This document shows positions 8,812 through 16,463 of a DNA stretch of 64,000 bases, one piece after another; positions within the stretch are counted from its first letter, which is position 1, and each line of letters opens with the position of its first letter. The notes beneath the pieces are model-generated. The model made no database searches. It saw only the letters and a list, made by a program, of their open reading frames with translations, and was not told where the DNA came from. Origin of the DNA: Roseivivax jejudonensis (GTDB lineage: Bacteria > Pseudomonadota > Alphaproteobacteria > Rhodobacterales > Rhodobacteraceae); the NCBI RefSeq assembly GCF_900172265.1, contig NZ_FWFK01000005.1:186001-250000 (forward strand), given 5' to 3'. A program made the translations under genes and the position numbers.

Positions 8812-8887
8812 GGGTGCGACGGGACGTCGCGCGGGCGATCCGGCACGATCCGCCGGACACCGCACACAAACGTCCCGTCGTGCGCCC
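8812..8887 (+). other. Nested inverted repeat (possible structured leader RNA)
   Basis: Outer arms CGACGGGACGT (8817-8827) and ACGTCCCGTCG (8870-8880) are a perfect 11 bp inverted repeat. Pairing can be extended outward by G-U pairs and a bulge to roughly 8812/8887. Inside the 42 nt loop a second perfect repeat, TCCGGC (8839-8844) and GCCGGA (8852-8857), can form. No T-run follows on either strand, so it does not look like a simple terminator. It may be a protein-binding site, a cruciform, or part of a long 5' leader if transcription of the importer operon starts upstream. Confidence 0.45.
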
Positions 8888-8945
8888 GATATCTGGGCGG
8901 ATCGACCGTTTCCGCACAGGGATTACGCCTGTCCGCATGAGAGAG

Positions 8946-8974
8946 TTGCATAATTTTCTCGCGGGCGGTTTAGT
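8946..8974 (+). promoter_or_regulatory. Possible sigma-70 promoter for the ABC importer operon
   Basis: TTGCAT (8946-8951) and TTTAGT (8969-8974) are separated by 17 bp, about 50 bp upstream of the TTG start of the ATPase gene. Both hexamers match consensus only partly, so this is tentative. Confidence 0.3.
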
Positions 8975-9024
8975 CGGAGACCAGACAAGCGGGATAACCC
9001 GCGGACATATCAGGGAGTGCAGCC

Positions 9025-10125
9025 TTGGGGACATCGGCTGAGAGCGACGCCTTCGTCGCGTTCGAGCGCGTGCAAAAGAGCTATGACGGCGAAACGCTCG
9101 TCGTGAAGGATCTCAACCTCGCAATGCCGAAGGGCGAGTTCCTGACGATGCTTGGCCCCTCGGGCTCCGGCAAGACGACGTGCCTGATGATGCTTGCGGG
9201 CTTCGAGACGGCGACGCACGGGGAAATCAAGCTCGACGGCAAACCGATCAACAACATCCCGCCGCACAAGCGCGGGATCGGAATGGTGTTCCAGAACTAC
9301 GCGCTGTTTCCGCACATGACCGTGGCCGAGAACCTGTCGTTCCCGCTCGAGGTGCGCGGCATGGCCAAGTCGGAGCGCGAGCAGAAGGTGAAGCGCGCGC
9401 TGGAGATGGTGCAGATGGGCGCCTTCGGCGGCCGCCGGCCGGCCCAGCTCTCCGGCGGTCAGCAGCAGCGGATCGCGCTCGCGCGGGCGCTGGTGTTCGA
9501 GGCCGAGCTGGTGCTGATGGACGAGCCGCTGGGCGCTCTCGACAAGCAGCTGCGCGAGCACATGCAGTTCGAGATCAAGCGTATCGCCGACGACCTGGGC
9601 ATCACGGTGGTCTACGTCACGCACGACCAGACCGAGGCGCTGACGATGTCGGACCGCGTCGCGGTGTTCGACGATGGCCGCATCCAGCAGCTCGCGCCCC
9701 CGGACGAGCTCTACGAAGCGCCGCAGAACAGTTTCGTGGCGCAGTTCATCGGCGAGAACAACACGCTCGAAGGTGTCATCGAGGAAATCGGCGGCAACCG
9801 CTGCACGGTCAAGCTCGACAGCGGCGACGTCATCGACGCGATGCCGGTGAACGTGTCGCAGAAAGGCGAGCGGACCCGCGTGTCGATCCGCCCGGAGCGG
9901 GTCGAGTTCAATCCGGAACTCGGGCCCGACGCCCATACCCTCACCGCCGAGGTCCGCGAATTCATCTATATGGGCGACGTGTTCCGCACGCGCCTGTCGG
10001 TGGCGGGCCACGACGAATTCATCGTCAAGACGCGCAATCGGGCCGACCAGAAGCGGCTCTCTCCCGGGGAGACCATCCAGATCGGATGGCTGCCCGAGGA
10101 TTGCCGCGCGCTCGACGCGAGTTGA
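9025..10125 (+). CDS. Pot-type ABC importer ATP-binding protein
   Basis: 366 residues from a TTG codon at 9025; AGGGAG lies at a good distance upstream and no in-frame ATG fits better. Walker [10 protein letters not shown]-loop VFQNYALFPHMT, signature LSGGQQQR, Walker B LVLMDEP and the H-loop VTHDQTEA are all intact. A C-terminal TOBE-type domain follows, as in PotA and related polyamine/opine importer ATPases. It is the first gene of the rightward operon, followed by a binding protein and two permeases. The substrate is not shown by this subunit. The weak start codon may keep its level below that of the binding protein. Confidence 0.93.
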   Translation: MGTSAESDAFVAFERVQKSYDGETLVVKDLNLAMPKGEFLTMLGPSGSGKTTCLMMLAGFETATHGEIKLDGKPINNIPPHKRGIGMVFQNYALFPHMTVAENLSFPLEVRGMAKSEREQKVKRALEMVQMGAFGGRRPAQLSGGQQQRIALARALVFEAELVLMDEPLGALDKQLREHMQFEIKRIADDLGITVVYVTHDQTEALTMSDRVAVFDDGRIQQLAPPDELYEAPQNSFVAQFIGENNTLEGVIEEIGGNRCTVKLDSGDVIDAMPVNVSQKGERTRVSIRPERVEFNPELGPDAHTLTAEVREFIYMGDVFRTRLSVAGHDEFIVKTRNRADQKRLSPGETIQIGWLPEDCRALDAS

Positions 10126-10257
10126 CGTGATCGCATCGGGCGGTCGGCCCGTGCCCGATAACGGGCGCCCCGACTGCCCGACGCACCCGACAGGGCCGCT
10201 GTCCCGCCCGTGGCGCCGGCCCGTCAAATCCCGAACGGGTGATCTAGGGAGAAACGA

Positions 10258-11364
10258 ATGAAGATGACCAAGACGCTTCTTGCTACCACCGCGCTGACGC
10301 TGGCCGGCGGCGCGGTTGCCGCTCAGGAAATGGCTGACAGCATGACGCTGGTGAGCTGGGGCGGCGCATACCAGAACAGCCAGCAGCAGGCCTATGTCGT
10401 GCCGTATCTCGAGATGAACCCGGATGTCTCCGTGACCTGGGACGAGAGCTCGAACGAGGCGGTGGCGCAGCTCCGCGCCATGAACGAAGCCGGCAACATC
10501 ACCTGGGACCTCGTGGACGTGGTGGCCTCCGATGCCATCCGTCTGTGCGACGAGGGCCTCGCGATGGAGGTCGATCACGACGAGATCCTCGCTCCCGGCG
10601 AAACCGAGAGCGGCGAGGAAGTCGACCCCACGGACGACTTCGGCGACCTGATCGTGTCGGACTGCTACATCCCGCAGATCGTCTACTCTACGACCTTCGG
10701 CTACCGCACCGACATGGTGCCCGATGGTGCCGAGCCGCCGAACGACATCTGCGATGTCTGGGATCTCGAGACCTATCCCGGCCAGCGCGCGCTGGAGCGT
10801 CGCCCGATCAACAACATGGAATGGGCCCTGCTCTGCGACGGCGTCGCCAAGGACGAGGTCTATGACGTGCTGGCCACCGAAGAGGGCCAGGACCAGGCGC
10901 TCGCCAAGCTCGACGAGATCAAGGACGAGGTGATCTGGTGGTCGGCCGGCGCCGACACGCCGCAGCTTCTCGCCGACGGCGAGGTCTTCATGGGCTCGAC
11001 CTATAACGGCCGCCTCTATTCGGTGATCGAGGAGCAGGACCAGCCGGTCGGCATGATGTGGGACGCCCAGGTGTTCGACCTTGACGGCTGGATCATCCCC
11101 GAGGGTCTGCCGGAAGACCGGCTGAACCGCGTGCTGGACTTCGTGCGTTTCGCGACCGACACCCAGCGCCTCGCCGATCAGGCCAACTACATCTCCTACG
11201 GCCCCGCGCGCGACACCTCCGCGCCGCTCGTGCCCGAAGAGATGAAGCAGCACATGCCGACCGACCCGGCGAACTCGGAGAACACGTTCCTCTACAACTA
11301 CGAGTTCTGGGCCGACTACCGCGACGACATCGACGCGAAGTTCCAGTCGTGGCTCGCGCAGTAA
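10258..11364 (+). CDS. Periplasmic solute-binding protein, PotD/PotF family
   Basis: 368 residues with a clear signal peptide (MKMTKTLLATTALTLAGGAVA, cleaved before QEM; a long hydrophobic core after MKMTK). The mature part begins TLVSWGGAYQNSQQQA, typical of family-1 spermidine/putrescine/opine-binding proteins. The mature protein is acidic and contains several cysteines (ICDV, LLCDG, SDCYI) that could form disulfides. AGGGAG precedes the ATG. It follows the ATPase gene by 132 bp and is followed by a GC-rich hairpin that may favour higher expression of the binding protein. Its ligand is unknown; the M24/M20 enzymes in the divergent arm hint at an ectoine-like or N-acylated compound. Confidence 0.9.
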   Translation: MKMTKTLLATTALTLAGGAVAAQEMADSMTLVSWGGAYQNSQQQAYVVPYLEMNPDVSVTWDESSNEAVAQLRAMNEAGNITWDLVDVVASDAIRLCDEGLAMEVDHDEILAPGETESGEEVDPTDDFGDLIVSDCYIPQIVYSTTFGYRTDMVPDGAEPPNDICDVWDLETYPGQRALERRPINNMEWALLCDGVAKDEVYDVLATEEGQDQALAKLDEIKDEVIWWSAGADTPQLLADGEVFMGSTYNGRLYSVIEEQDQPVGMMWDAQVFDLDGWIIPEGLPEDRLNRVLDFVRFATDTQRLADQANYISYGPARDTSAPLVPEEMKQHMPTDPANSENTFLYNYEFWADYRDDIDAKFQSWLAQ

Positions 11365-11370
11365 GGCACG

Positions 11371-11390
11371 CGGCGGGCTGAGCCCCGCCG
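11371..11390 (+). other. Intercistronic hairpin after the binding-protein gene
   Basis: CGGCGGG and CCCGCCG form a 7 bp stem 6 bp after the binding-protein stop codon, with no T-run. Such hairpins often stabilise the upstream message or partly end transcription, giving more binding protein than permease. Confidence 0.4.
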
Positions 11391-11513
11391 GCCGAGATCC
11401 GACCGGGGCGTCGCGTTCGCCCGGGTCCCGTCCGCCGGCGCATCGTCGCCGGCGGGCATCCAGCCGACACGACGCGCCGACGCAACGGCGCGCGACACCG
11501 ACAGGGAACCCCG

Positions 11514-11807
11514 ATGCCCAAGGGCTACATCATCGCCCACATCACCGTTCGCGATCCCGACGCCTATCGCGAATACGTGGAGCGGGACACGCCGATCCTC
11601 GAGGGACTCGGCGGACGCTTCATCGTCCGCGGCGGCCGCTCCGAGATCGTCGAGGGCGACACCCACGACCGCCACGTGGTGATCGAGTTCCCCAGCTACG
11701 ACGCGGCGCTCGCCGCCTACAACGACAGTGATTACCAGGAGGTCGCCGAGATCCGGCGGCGCACCGCGGACAGCGTGATCCTGGTCGTGGAGGGGATGGA
11801 CCGATGA
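11514..11807 (+). CDS. DUF1330 family protein
   Basis: 97 residues. The pattern KGYIIAHITVRDPDAYREY near the N-terminus and a later GG.F.VRGG segment are those of the DUF1330 family, a small ferredoxin-like (dimeric alpha+beta barrel) fold of unknown function. No signal peptide is visible, so it should be cytoplasmic. It lies between the binding protein and the first permease, and its stop codon overlaps the permease ATG (ATGA at 11804-11807). Translation of the two is therefore probably coupled. Its presence inside an importer operon suggests action on the imported compound, but no reaction can be assigned. Confidence 0.88.
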   Translation: MPKGYIIAHITVRDPDAYREYVERDTPILEGLGGRFIVRGGRSEIVEGDTHDRHVVIEFPSYDAALAAYNDSDYQEVAEIRRRTADSVILVVEGMDR

Positions 11808-13513
11808 GTGACGCCACCGCCGATCCGGGCAAGATCGAGGGCCCGACACCGGACGACCCGCTGGCGCAGGCCAAGGCGCTCGACAACGTCGACGCGCAGG
11901 GCCGGATGCTCGCCGCGGACGGCACGCCGCTCAAGAAATCGCTCGCGCGGTCGCTGCGGATCCAGAAGCTCCGCGCGCTGATGCTGATCGCGCCGCTCTT
12001 GCTCTTCGTTCTTCTGACTTTCGTCGCGCCGATCGCGGACATGCTGTTCCGCTCGGTCGAGAACCAGATCGTGTCGGACACGCTGCCACGCACCGTCGAG
12101 GCGCTGCAGGATTGGGACTACGAAAGCGGCGAGGCGCCGGACGAGCCGGTCTTCGACGCGCTCTACGACGATCTGTTCCTCGCCGCCGAGCGCCGGGAGC
12201 ACACTCGTCTGGGCTCGCGTCTCAACTACGAGACCACGGGGATTTCGTCCCTGTTCCGGCAGACCGGACGCAGCGTCGAGGATCTGGGCGACGCTTATCT
12301 CGACCAGTTCGAGGAGCTGAACGAGGCCTGGGAGGAAGAGGTCGTCTGGGCCGAGCTCATGGGCTCCGACCAGTGGCTCGAGGAGCAGCGCGCCTGGGAC
12401 GAGGAGTCGGGCGACCCGCTGCCGGAGTTCCAGCTGCGCGAGGGTGTGGCGACGCTCCTGCCCGAAACGACCCGCAGCTTCCTCAACTTCGTCGAGTTCA
12501 TCCGCACGGAGGACCAGGAATCCCCGCTCGACGAAGAGCCGTGGAGCCGCGTCTATACCGGGCTCTACACCGACCTGATGAACGAAGATGTCGCGAACTA
12601 TTCCGGTCCGCACGCCGAGCTTCTGCAGGAGGCCGACGCCGCCGTCGCGGATTTCGAGACGCAGACCACCAAGGAGTTCTTCCTTTCCGTCGACGAGGAT
12701 TGGGGCGATCCGCGCATCTGGGGCACGCTCGAGGCGTTTTCGCCGAACTATACCAGCGGGTATTTCCTCAATGCCGTCGACATGCAGCTCACGCCCGAGG
12801 GCGCCGGACTGCGCGACGAGGACGAGCGGATCTACGGGCTGCTGTTCAAACGCACCATGTTCATGTCGCTCGTCATCACGTTCAGCTGCATCCTGCTCGG
12901 CTATCCGATCGCCTATCTTCTTGCGAACCTGCCGATGCGGTCCGCCAACCTGCTGATGATCCTCGTGCTGCTGCCGTTCTGGACGTCGCTGCTTGTGCGC
13001 ACGAGCGCGTGGAAGGTGATGCTTCAGCAGCAGGGCGTCATCAACGACGTGCTGGTCTGGCTCGGCCTCGTCGGGGATGCGAACCGTCTGGTGATGATCA
13101 ACAACCAGTTCGGCACCATCGTGGCGATGACGCACATCCTGCTGCCGTTCATGATCCTGCCGATGTACTCGGTGATGTCGACGATCCCGCCCTCCTACGT
13201 GCGCGCGGCGAAGTCGCTCGGCGCCACCAACGTCACCGCGTTCCGACGGGTCTACTTCCCGCAATCGGTGCCCGGGATCGGGGCGGGGTCGATCCTCGTC
13301 TTCATCCTCGCCATCGGCTACTACATCACGCCCGAGATCGTCGGCGGCACCACCGGCACGTTCATCTCGAACCGGATCGCCTACCATATCTCGTCCTCGC
13401 TCAACTGGGGGCTCGCCGCCGCGCTCGGCACGATCCTCCTTGCGGTGGTTCTGATCCTCTATTGGGCCTACGACCGGATCGTCGGCATCGACAACGTGAA
13501 GCTGGGGGGCTGA
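11804..13513 (+). CDS. ABC importer permease, PotB-like, with a very large periplasmic loop
   Basis: 569 residues, about twice the usual length of PotB. After an acidic cytoplasmic N-terminus, TM1 lies near 57-80. It is followed by roughly 264 residues of strongly acidic soluble sequence (about 84-347), then the remaining PotB-type helices starting at RTMFMSLVITFSCILLG. The EAA coupling motif is intact (YVRAAKSLGATNVTAF, near residue 464). By topology the insert lies on the periplasmic side between TM1 and TM2, where it could contact the binding protein, as the MalF P2 loop does. The ATG overlaps the DUF1330 stop. The permease core is certain; the role of the loop is inference. Confidence 0.9.
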   Translation: MSDATADPGKIEGPTPDDPLAQAKALDNVDAQGRMLAADGTPLKKSLARSLRIQKLRALMLIAPLLLFVLLTFVAPIADMLFRSVENQIVSDTLPRTVEALQDWDYESGEAPDEPVFDALYDDLFLAAERREHTRLGSRLNYETTGISSLFRQTGRSVEDLGDAYLDQFEELNEAWEEEVVWAELMGSDQWLEEQRAWDEESGDPLPEFQLREGVATLLPETTRSFLNFVEFIRTEDQESPLDEEPWSRVYTGLYTDLMNEDVANYSGPHAELLQEADAAVADFETQTTKEFFLSVDEDWGDPRIWGTLEAFSPNYTSGYFLNAVDMQLTPEGAGLRDEDERIYGLLFKRTMFMSLVITFSCILLGYPIAYLLANLPMRSANLLMILVLLPFWTSLLVRTSAWKVMLQQQGVINDVLVWLGLVGDANRLVMINNQFGTIVAMTHILLPFMILPMYSVMSTIPPSYVRAAKSLGATNVTAFRRVYFPQSVPGIGAGSILVFILAIGYYITPEIVGGTTGTFISNRIAYHISSSLNWGLAAALGTILLAVVLILYWAYDRIVGIDNVKLGG

Positions 13514-13517
13514 GGAC

Positions 13518-14714
13518 ATGTCGACATCTGACGTGGTCATCACCGAAACGCGGACCATGCCCTACGGCTTCACCTGCGGCGTGGTCGCGGCGGCCGGGGC
13601 GTTCTTCGGCCTCTTCGTGGGCACCGCCCAGGGATCCGGCTTCGCCGGCATCGCGCTCGGCGCCGCGCTCACCGCGGCGCTCGCCTACCTCGCCATGGCC
13701 TATCTCGGAACGGCGCAGGAACGAAGCTTCAAGTGGGGCGTGATCGCGCTCTTCGCCGTTGCAGGCCTTTTGATCGGCGGGCTTCCCGGGCTGATCGTGG
13801 GCGGCCTCTTCGGCTGGTTCATCGGCTGGTTCATCTACTGGGTGGGGCGGTGCCGCTACCGCATGACCCTGCCGCCCTACCTGACCGGCGGCCAGGTGCT
13901 CTGGCACTACAGCTTCCGGGTGCTCTGCGGCGCGATCTTCGTATTTCTCATCACGCCGATCCTCGTGGTGATGCCGCTGTCCTTCAACGCGGAGAACTTC
14001 TTCACCTTCACGCCCGAGATGCTGGCCTTCGACCCCGAGGGCTACTCGCTGCGGCACTACCGCAACTTCTTCGATTCCTCGGAATGGCAGCAGGCGTTGC
14101 GGAACTCGCTCATCATCGCGCCGATCGCGACGCTCCTCGCCGTGACTTTCGGCACGCTCGCGGCCATCGGCCTCAGCCAGCCGCACGTTCCGGGACGGCA
14201 GGTGATCATGGCGATCCTGATCTCGCCGATGATCGTGCCGCTCATCATCTCGGCGGCGGGGATGTACTTCTTCTACAGCCGGATCGGCCTGCAGGGCACC
14301 TATCTCGGGGTGATCCTCGCGCATGCCGCGCTCGGCATTCCTTTCGTCATCATCACCGTGACGGCGACGCTCGTCGGGTTCGACCGCTCGCTCACGCGGG
14401 CCTCGGCCAATCTCGGGGCGAACCCGGTCACCACCTTCTTCAAGGTTCAGATGCCGCTGATCCTGCCGGGCGTGATCTCCGGAGGTCTCTTCGCCTTCAT
14501 CACCTCTTTCGACGAGGTGGTCATCGTGCTGTTCGTCGGCTCCGCCCAGCAGCAGACGCTGCCCTGGCAGATGTTCACCGGTCTGCGCGAGCAGATCTCG
14601 CCGACGATCCTCGCGGTGGCGACGATCCTGGTCGGCATCTCCATCGCGCTTCTGACCACTGTCGAACTGCTGCGCCGGCGCTCCGAGAAGATCCGCGGCA
14701 TGAGCCCCGGCTGA
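13518..14714 (+). CDS. ABC importer permease, PotC-like, with extra N-terminal membrane segments
   Basis: 398 residues against about 260 for a standard PotC. The first about 125 residues form glycine-rich hydrophobic segments (for example GVVAAAGAFFGLFVGTAQGSG and GLLIGGLPGLIVGGLFGWF, quoted separately), probably four extra helices with GxxxG contacts. The PotC core follows with the EAA motif TRASANLGANPVTTF near residue 290. It starts 4 bp after the PotB-like gene and ends in TGATG, shared with the start of the next gene. Both permeases of this system are therefore enlarged compared with polyamine transporters. Confidence 0.9.
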   Translation: MSTSDVVITETRTMPYGFTCGVVAAAGAFFGLFVGTAQGSGFAGIALGAALTAALAYLAMAYLGTAQERSFKWGVIALFAVAGLLIGGLPGLIVGGLFGWFIGWFIYWVGRCRYRMTLPPYLTGGQVLWHYSFRVLCGAIFVFLITPILVVMPLSFNAENFFTFTPEMLAFDPEGYSLRHYRNFFDSSEWQQALRNSLIIAPIATLLAVTFGTLAAIGLSQPHVPGRQVIMAILISPMIVPLIISAAGMYFFYSRIGLQGTYLGVILAHAALGIPFVIITVTATLVGFDRSLTRASANLGANPVTTFFKVQMPLILPGVISGGLFAFITSFDEVVIVLFVGSAQQQTLPWQMFTGLREQISPTILAVATILVGISIALLTTVELLRRRSEKIRGMSPG

Positions 14715-15691
14715 TGCCGAAACGGCTGCTCGCCCGGATCGCGCACCCGGTCGAGCAGGCGCTCGAACGGGTCTTTCTCCGTCGCACGCCGGACAGCGTG
14801 GTGATCGACCCGTACCTGGGCTACGCGACGCCCGAGACGATCCTCCTGCGCGGGCGCGTTCTCACATCGCTGCGCCGCACGACGCCGGCGCCCGAGGCGT
14901 CGTGGCTCGTGAACCTGCGGCAGATGATCGGCCTGTTCTTCACCCGCGAGGTGGCCGAGCGCCGGGTCACGGCCCGTGGGGTCGATGCACGCACCGACGA
15001 GGAAGGCTATTTCACTCTCGCACTGCCGCGCGACGGCGCCGCGCCCGGCTGGCACGCCGAGCCGGTCGAGGTCGAGGGCGGCGACGGCGCCACGCTCGAG
15101 GCGCTGGTGGTCGACCCCGCCGCGCCGTTTTTCGTCATCTCCGACATCGACGACACCGTGCTCGAGACCGGCGCCTACTCGCTCGCGCGCAATCTCTGGA
15201 CCTCGCTCACCGGCAACGCCATGACCCGGCACGTCTTTCCCGACGCGGTCACTCTGATGAAGGCGTTCGCCGCGGCCGGTGCGCCGGTCTTCTTCGTCTC
15301 GTCGAGCCCCTGGAACCTGCACCACTTCCTGCGCCGGATCCTCGACCGGCACGATGTGCCCAAGGCGCCGATCTTCCTGCGCGATCTTGGCATCTCGAAG
15401 ACGCAGTTCATCTCCGGCACCCACGGCGATCACAAGGGCGCGGCGATCGACGCGCTGCTCGGCGCGCATCCCGATCTGCCGGCGGTGCTCGTCGGCGACA
15501 CCGGCCAGCACGACCCCAAGGTCTATCTCGCCGCCGCCGAGCGGCATTCCGGCCGCATCGCCCGGGTGATCCTGCGCGAGCCCGGTCGCGGCGCCGACCG
15601 CCGCGACCTCGCGCGCATCCGTCAACTCGAGGCGATGGGCGTCCGCGTCGATCACGGACCGGACTATTCCGCGGTTGACGCGACCATCTGA
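14714..15691 (+). CDS. App1-type (DUF2183) phosphatase-domain protein
   Basis: 325 residues; the ATG overlaps the permease stop by one base (TGATG). Near residues 141-148 the sequence ISDIDDTVLETG carries the DxDxT nucleophile motif of the HAD-like phosphatidate phosphatase App1 family. Further family motifs are SSSPWNLHHFL and VGDTGQHDPKVY. Yeast App1 acts on phosphatidate; bacterial members are little studied. There is no signal peptide. It is the last gene of the importer operon, so it may act on an imported phosphorylated compound or on membrane lipid, but the operon link is the only hint. A 46 bp dispersed hairpin repeat follows. Confidence 0.82.
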   Translation: MPKRLLARIAHPVEQALERVFLRRTPDSVVIDPYLGYATPETILLRGRVLTSLRRTTPAPEASWLVNLRQMIGLFFTREVAERRVTARGVDARTDEEGYFTLALPRDGAAPGWHAEPVEVEGGDGATLEALVVDPAAPFFVISDIDDTVLETGAYSLARNLWTSLTGNAMTRHVFPDAVTLMKAFAAAGAPVFFVSSSPWNLHHFLRRILDRHDVPKAPIFLRDLGISKTQFISGTHGDHKGAAIDALLGAHPDLPAVLVGDTGQHDPKVYLAAAERHSGRIARVILREPGRGADRRDLARIRQLEAMGVRVDHGPDYSAVDATI

Positions 15692-15751
15692 GCGGCCCGA
15701 GCGTCATCCGGCGGGTTGAGGACACCGCGCCATACCACGCGCCGGCGGCCG

Positions 15752-15797
15752 CTTCATCTTGCCGGAAACCCCGGGGGTGTGGGGGCAGAGCCCCCAC
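15752..15797 (+). repeat. Dispersed 46 bp hairpin repeat, copy 1
   Basis: Same layout as copies at 40900, 47021 and 54799: a conserved CTTCATCTTGCCG start, a C/G run, then a stem-loop. Here the stem is GTGGGGGC-AGA-GCCCCCAC. The other copies have GCGGGGGC and GCCCCCGC, so two positions changed together and pairing is kept. The element lies between convergent genes (App1 and lytic transglycosylase). Confidence 0.85.
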
Positions 15798-15804
15798 GCA
15801 GGCC

Positions 15805-16299
15805 TCAGCCGGGCCGGAGCCCGGTCTCGACGAGCATCCCGCGCCGCTTGGCCTCGTAGTAGTAGCCGCGCGCGTACCAGCCGACCGCCCGGTCGTAGCT
15901 GCCGTCCGACACCATCCACGCGCCGCGCAGGTACTTGACCGCGTAGCGCAGGTTCGTCTCGGCATCGAGCAGGTCGGAAGGCTGCCCGCGGAAGCCCATC
16001 GTGCGGGCCGTCGCCGGCAGGATCTGCATCAATCCGTAATACGGGCCGTTGCGGGCCTTGGGTCGGTGCGTGCTCTCGCGCACGATGACCCGGTGCACCA
16101 ACGGCCGCGGCACGTCGTAGAGGTCGGAATACTCGTTGATGAGTTGCCGCAGCTCGGGCGTCTCGTTGGGGTGAAGCGGCAGCGCCGGGGTGACGGCGGC
16201 GAAGCTTCGGCTCTCGGTCTCGTCCAGCGGGCCGACGGCCCCGCAGGCGGTGAGCGACAGCGCGGCGCAGAGGCACGCGAGTGCGACAGGCAGGCGCAT
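15805..16299 (-). CDS. Lytic transglycosylase domain lipoprotein
   Basis: 164 residues from the ATG at 16299. The N-terminus is a lipoprotein signal with lipobox LTAC, so the protein should be anchored to a membrane facing the periplasm. VIVRESTHRP carries the likely catalytic Glu, and GPYYGLMQILPATARTMGF is the goose-lysozyme-like SLT motif. Such enzymes cleave the glycan of peptidoglycan with formation of 1,6-anhydro ends. It is shorter than Slt70 and MltC and contains only the catalytic domain. It is a single gene, divergent from the SDR gene. Confidence 0.88.
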   Translation of the reverse strand: MRLPVALACLCAALSLTACGAVGPLDETESRSFAAVTPALPLHPNETPELRQLINEYSDLYDVPRPLVHRVIVRESTHRPKARNGPYYGLMQILPATARTMGFRGQPSDLLDAETNLRYAVKYLRGAWMVSDGSYDRAVGWYARGYYYEAKRRGMLVETGLRPG

Positions 16300-16463
16300 G
16301 GAGAAACTGTCCCGATCGTTGTTCTTGCGGGACGAGATACCACGGAGGCGACGCGCCGCGAGACGCAAAAGCGCGCGGGGGCGGGGCCCTCGGCGGAGGC
16401 CCGCCGACGGAAGGCACACCCGCACCGCTTGTCAAACGGGCGCGCGAGCCGCATCTTTGATGC

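Larger units (their letters stand above)
8575..9024. promoter_or_regulatory. 450 bp divergent control region of the M24/importer locus
   Basis: No convincing gene lies here; the small open frames have atypical composition and no ribosome-binding sites. The region holds two identical operator-like sites, a nested inverted repeat and a possible promoter for the importer operon, each listed separately. It separates the M24 gene (leftward) from the ABC importer (rightward), so both arms are probably controlled from this segment by the GntR protein encoded at 5571-6224. Confidence 0.6.

Noticed and set aside
8654-9034. A 126-codon minus-strand open frame in the divergent control region
   Set aside because: Residue composition is unlike a natural protein, no ribosome-binding site is visible, and it overlaps the operator and hairpin features. 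Long open frames are common by chance at this GC content.
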